42,687 nucleotides of DNA, taken from Clostridia bacterium (GTDB lineage: Bacteria > Bacillota > Clostridia > Oscillospirales > CAG-382). Below the pieces are notes generated by a model. The model saw only the letters and a list, made by a program, of their open reading frames with translations, was not told the origin of the DNA and did not search any database. The position numbers and the translations under genes are program-made. Positions 42,224 to 42,687 of this stretch are shown here, one piece after another. The first letter of the stretch is position 1; each line of letters begins with the position of its first letter. Location: the NCBI GenBank assembly GCA_017563195.1, contig JAFXDO010000006.1, positions 1 to 42,687 on the forward strand, in the 5' to 3' direction.

Positions 42224-42634
42224 TTAATGACAACCGTGGGAACCGCAGTTACTGCCGCAGCCGTGGTCTCCGCAAGTATGCCCCTCACCGTGGTGATGGT
42301 CGTGGTGGTCGCACTTGGCTTCGGGATCATAGCTCAAGCTGTTTGCAAGGAATGCCGCCACTGCCTCGTCAGCATCGCCATGGACACCGCCGAAGAGCTT
42401 AATACCTGCTTGGGCAAGTGCCATCTGTGCACCGCCGCCGATGCCGCCGCAAATGAGTACGTCTGTCTTCAGCGAAGAAAGAAGTCCTGCCAATGCGCCG
42501 TGGCCGCTACCGTTGGTATCAATTACTTCTGCATTTACGATCTTGCCGTCCTCTACCTCGTAGAGCTTAAACTGTGCGGTATGACCGAAGTGCTGAAAGA
42601 TCTGTCCATTTTCATACGTTACTGCAATTTTCAT
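42224..42634 (-). CDS. NifX/NifB-family metal cofactor-binding protein with His/Cys-rich tail
   Basis: This 136-residue protein begins with the dinitrogenase iron-molybdenum cofactor domain (MKIAVTYENGQIFQHFGHT, with GGIGGGAQMALAQAGI). Members bind iron-sulfur or Fe-Mo type clusters. Residues about 108-136 form a tail very rich in His, Cys and Gly (HHDHHHGEGHTCG ...), a probable metal-binding or storage segment. Such proteins are common in Clostridia that do not fix nitrogen, so a general role in metal-cluster handling is more likely. GGAG precedes the ATG at 42634. No partner ATPase (Mrp-like) is in the window. Confidence 0.88.
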   Translation of the reverse strand: MKIAVTYENGQIFQHFGHTAQFKLYEVEDGKIVNAEVIDTNGSGHGALAGLLSSLKTDVLICGGIGGGAQMALAQAGIKLFGGVHGDADEAVAAFLANSLSYDPEAKCDHHDHHHGEGHTCGDHGCGSNCGSHGCH

Positions 42635-42687
42635 TGTATCTTCTCCATTTCTGCTTTTTTAAGTGATTTTTTGAATTGAACGGCAAA

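Noticed and set aside
42224..42634. Nitrogen fixation function for the NifX-like protein
   Set aside because: No nif structural or cofactor genes are in the window, and this domain is widespread in non-fixing Clostridia.
1..42687. CRISPR array
   Set aside because: No regularly spaced 24-48 base repeats with unique spacers were seen; the YD-repeat genes and the 16-bp tandem duplication at 19897-19928 are the only short-period repeats.

Overview
The window looks like a chromosomal segment of a Gram-positive anaerobe of the class Clostridia, most likely an Oscillospirales or Ruminococcaceae-type gut bacterium. The grounds are consensus TTGACA/TATAAT promoters with 16-17 bp spacers, strong AGGAGG ribosome sites, LPXTG surface proteins with sortases, a Cna-B type pilus locus, RNase J, and an ABC oligopeptide system with lipoprotein receptor. 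This is inference from gene content, not a database match. Most of the segment is moderately GC-rich. The interval from about 37.4 to 42.2 kb is visibly AT-richer and has an accessory character.

Layout. 1-2.5 kb: minus-strand phosphate uptake genes pstS-pstC-pstA (pstA runs off the left edge), with a Pho-box-like repeat upstream. 2.8-13.0 kb: a plus-strand sortase-assembled pilus operon: coiled-coil protein, its own signal peptidase I, a large tip adhesin split by a frameshift, a backbone pilin, a class C sortase, a small IPQTG pilin, a second sortase and an HD-domain phosphohydrolase. 13.1-16.5 kb: two tandem minus-strand ECF sigma factors, each with a very long (about 370 residue) C-terminal extension. 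16.6-19.8 kb: a low-molecular-weight tyrosine phosphatase divergent from a GlcNAc-6-phosphate deacetylase (nagA) plus ROK-like kinase pair. 20.0-28.3 kb: a minus-strand oligopeptide ABC operon (oppA-B-C-D-F plus a small membrane protein). In it the OppC-type permease carries a seven-bladed RCC1-like propeller in its first external loop, and the OppF-type ATPase carries a helical insertion of about 200 residues. 28.5-32 kb: a radical SAM protein, a sugar-phosphate isomerase-like protein, tRNA-Gly(CCC) and murA. 32-37.3 kb: RNase J behind a structured leader, an M48-like membrane metallopeptidase and an unknown protein. 37.4-42.1 kb: two YD-repeat proteins, a large serine recombinase with a small upstream gene, a restriction-specificity remnant, and three copies of one gene's 3' end, each followed by its own terminator. 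42.2-42.6 kb: a NifX-like metal-binding protein.

How the genes work together. The pilus operon holds most of what is needed to make a covalent pilus: signal cleavage, polymerisation, anchoring and pilin subunits. The adjacent sigma factors are candidates for its regulation, but nothing in the sequence proves the link. nagA and the kinase, together with the peptide importer, suggest growth on amino sugars and peptides such as host mucin or peptidoglycan debris. The most unusual architectures are the propeller-bearing OppC with the enlarged OppF, the twin giant ECF sigma factors, and the repeated gene-tail array beside the recombinase.
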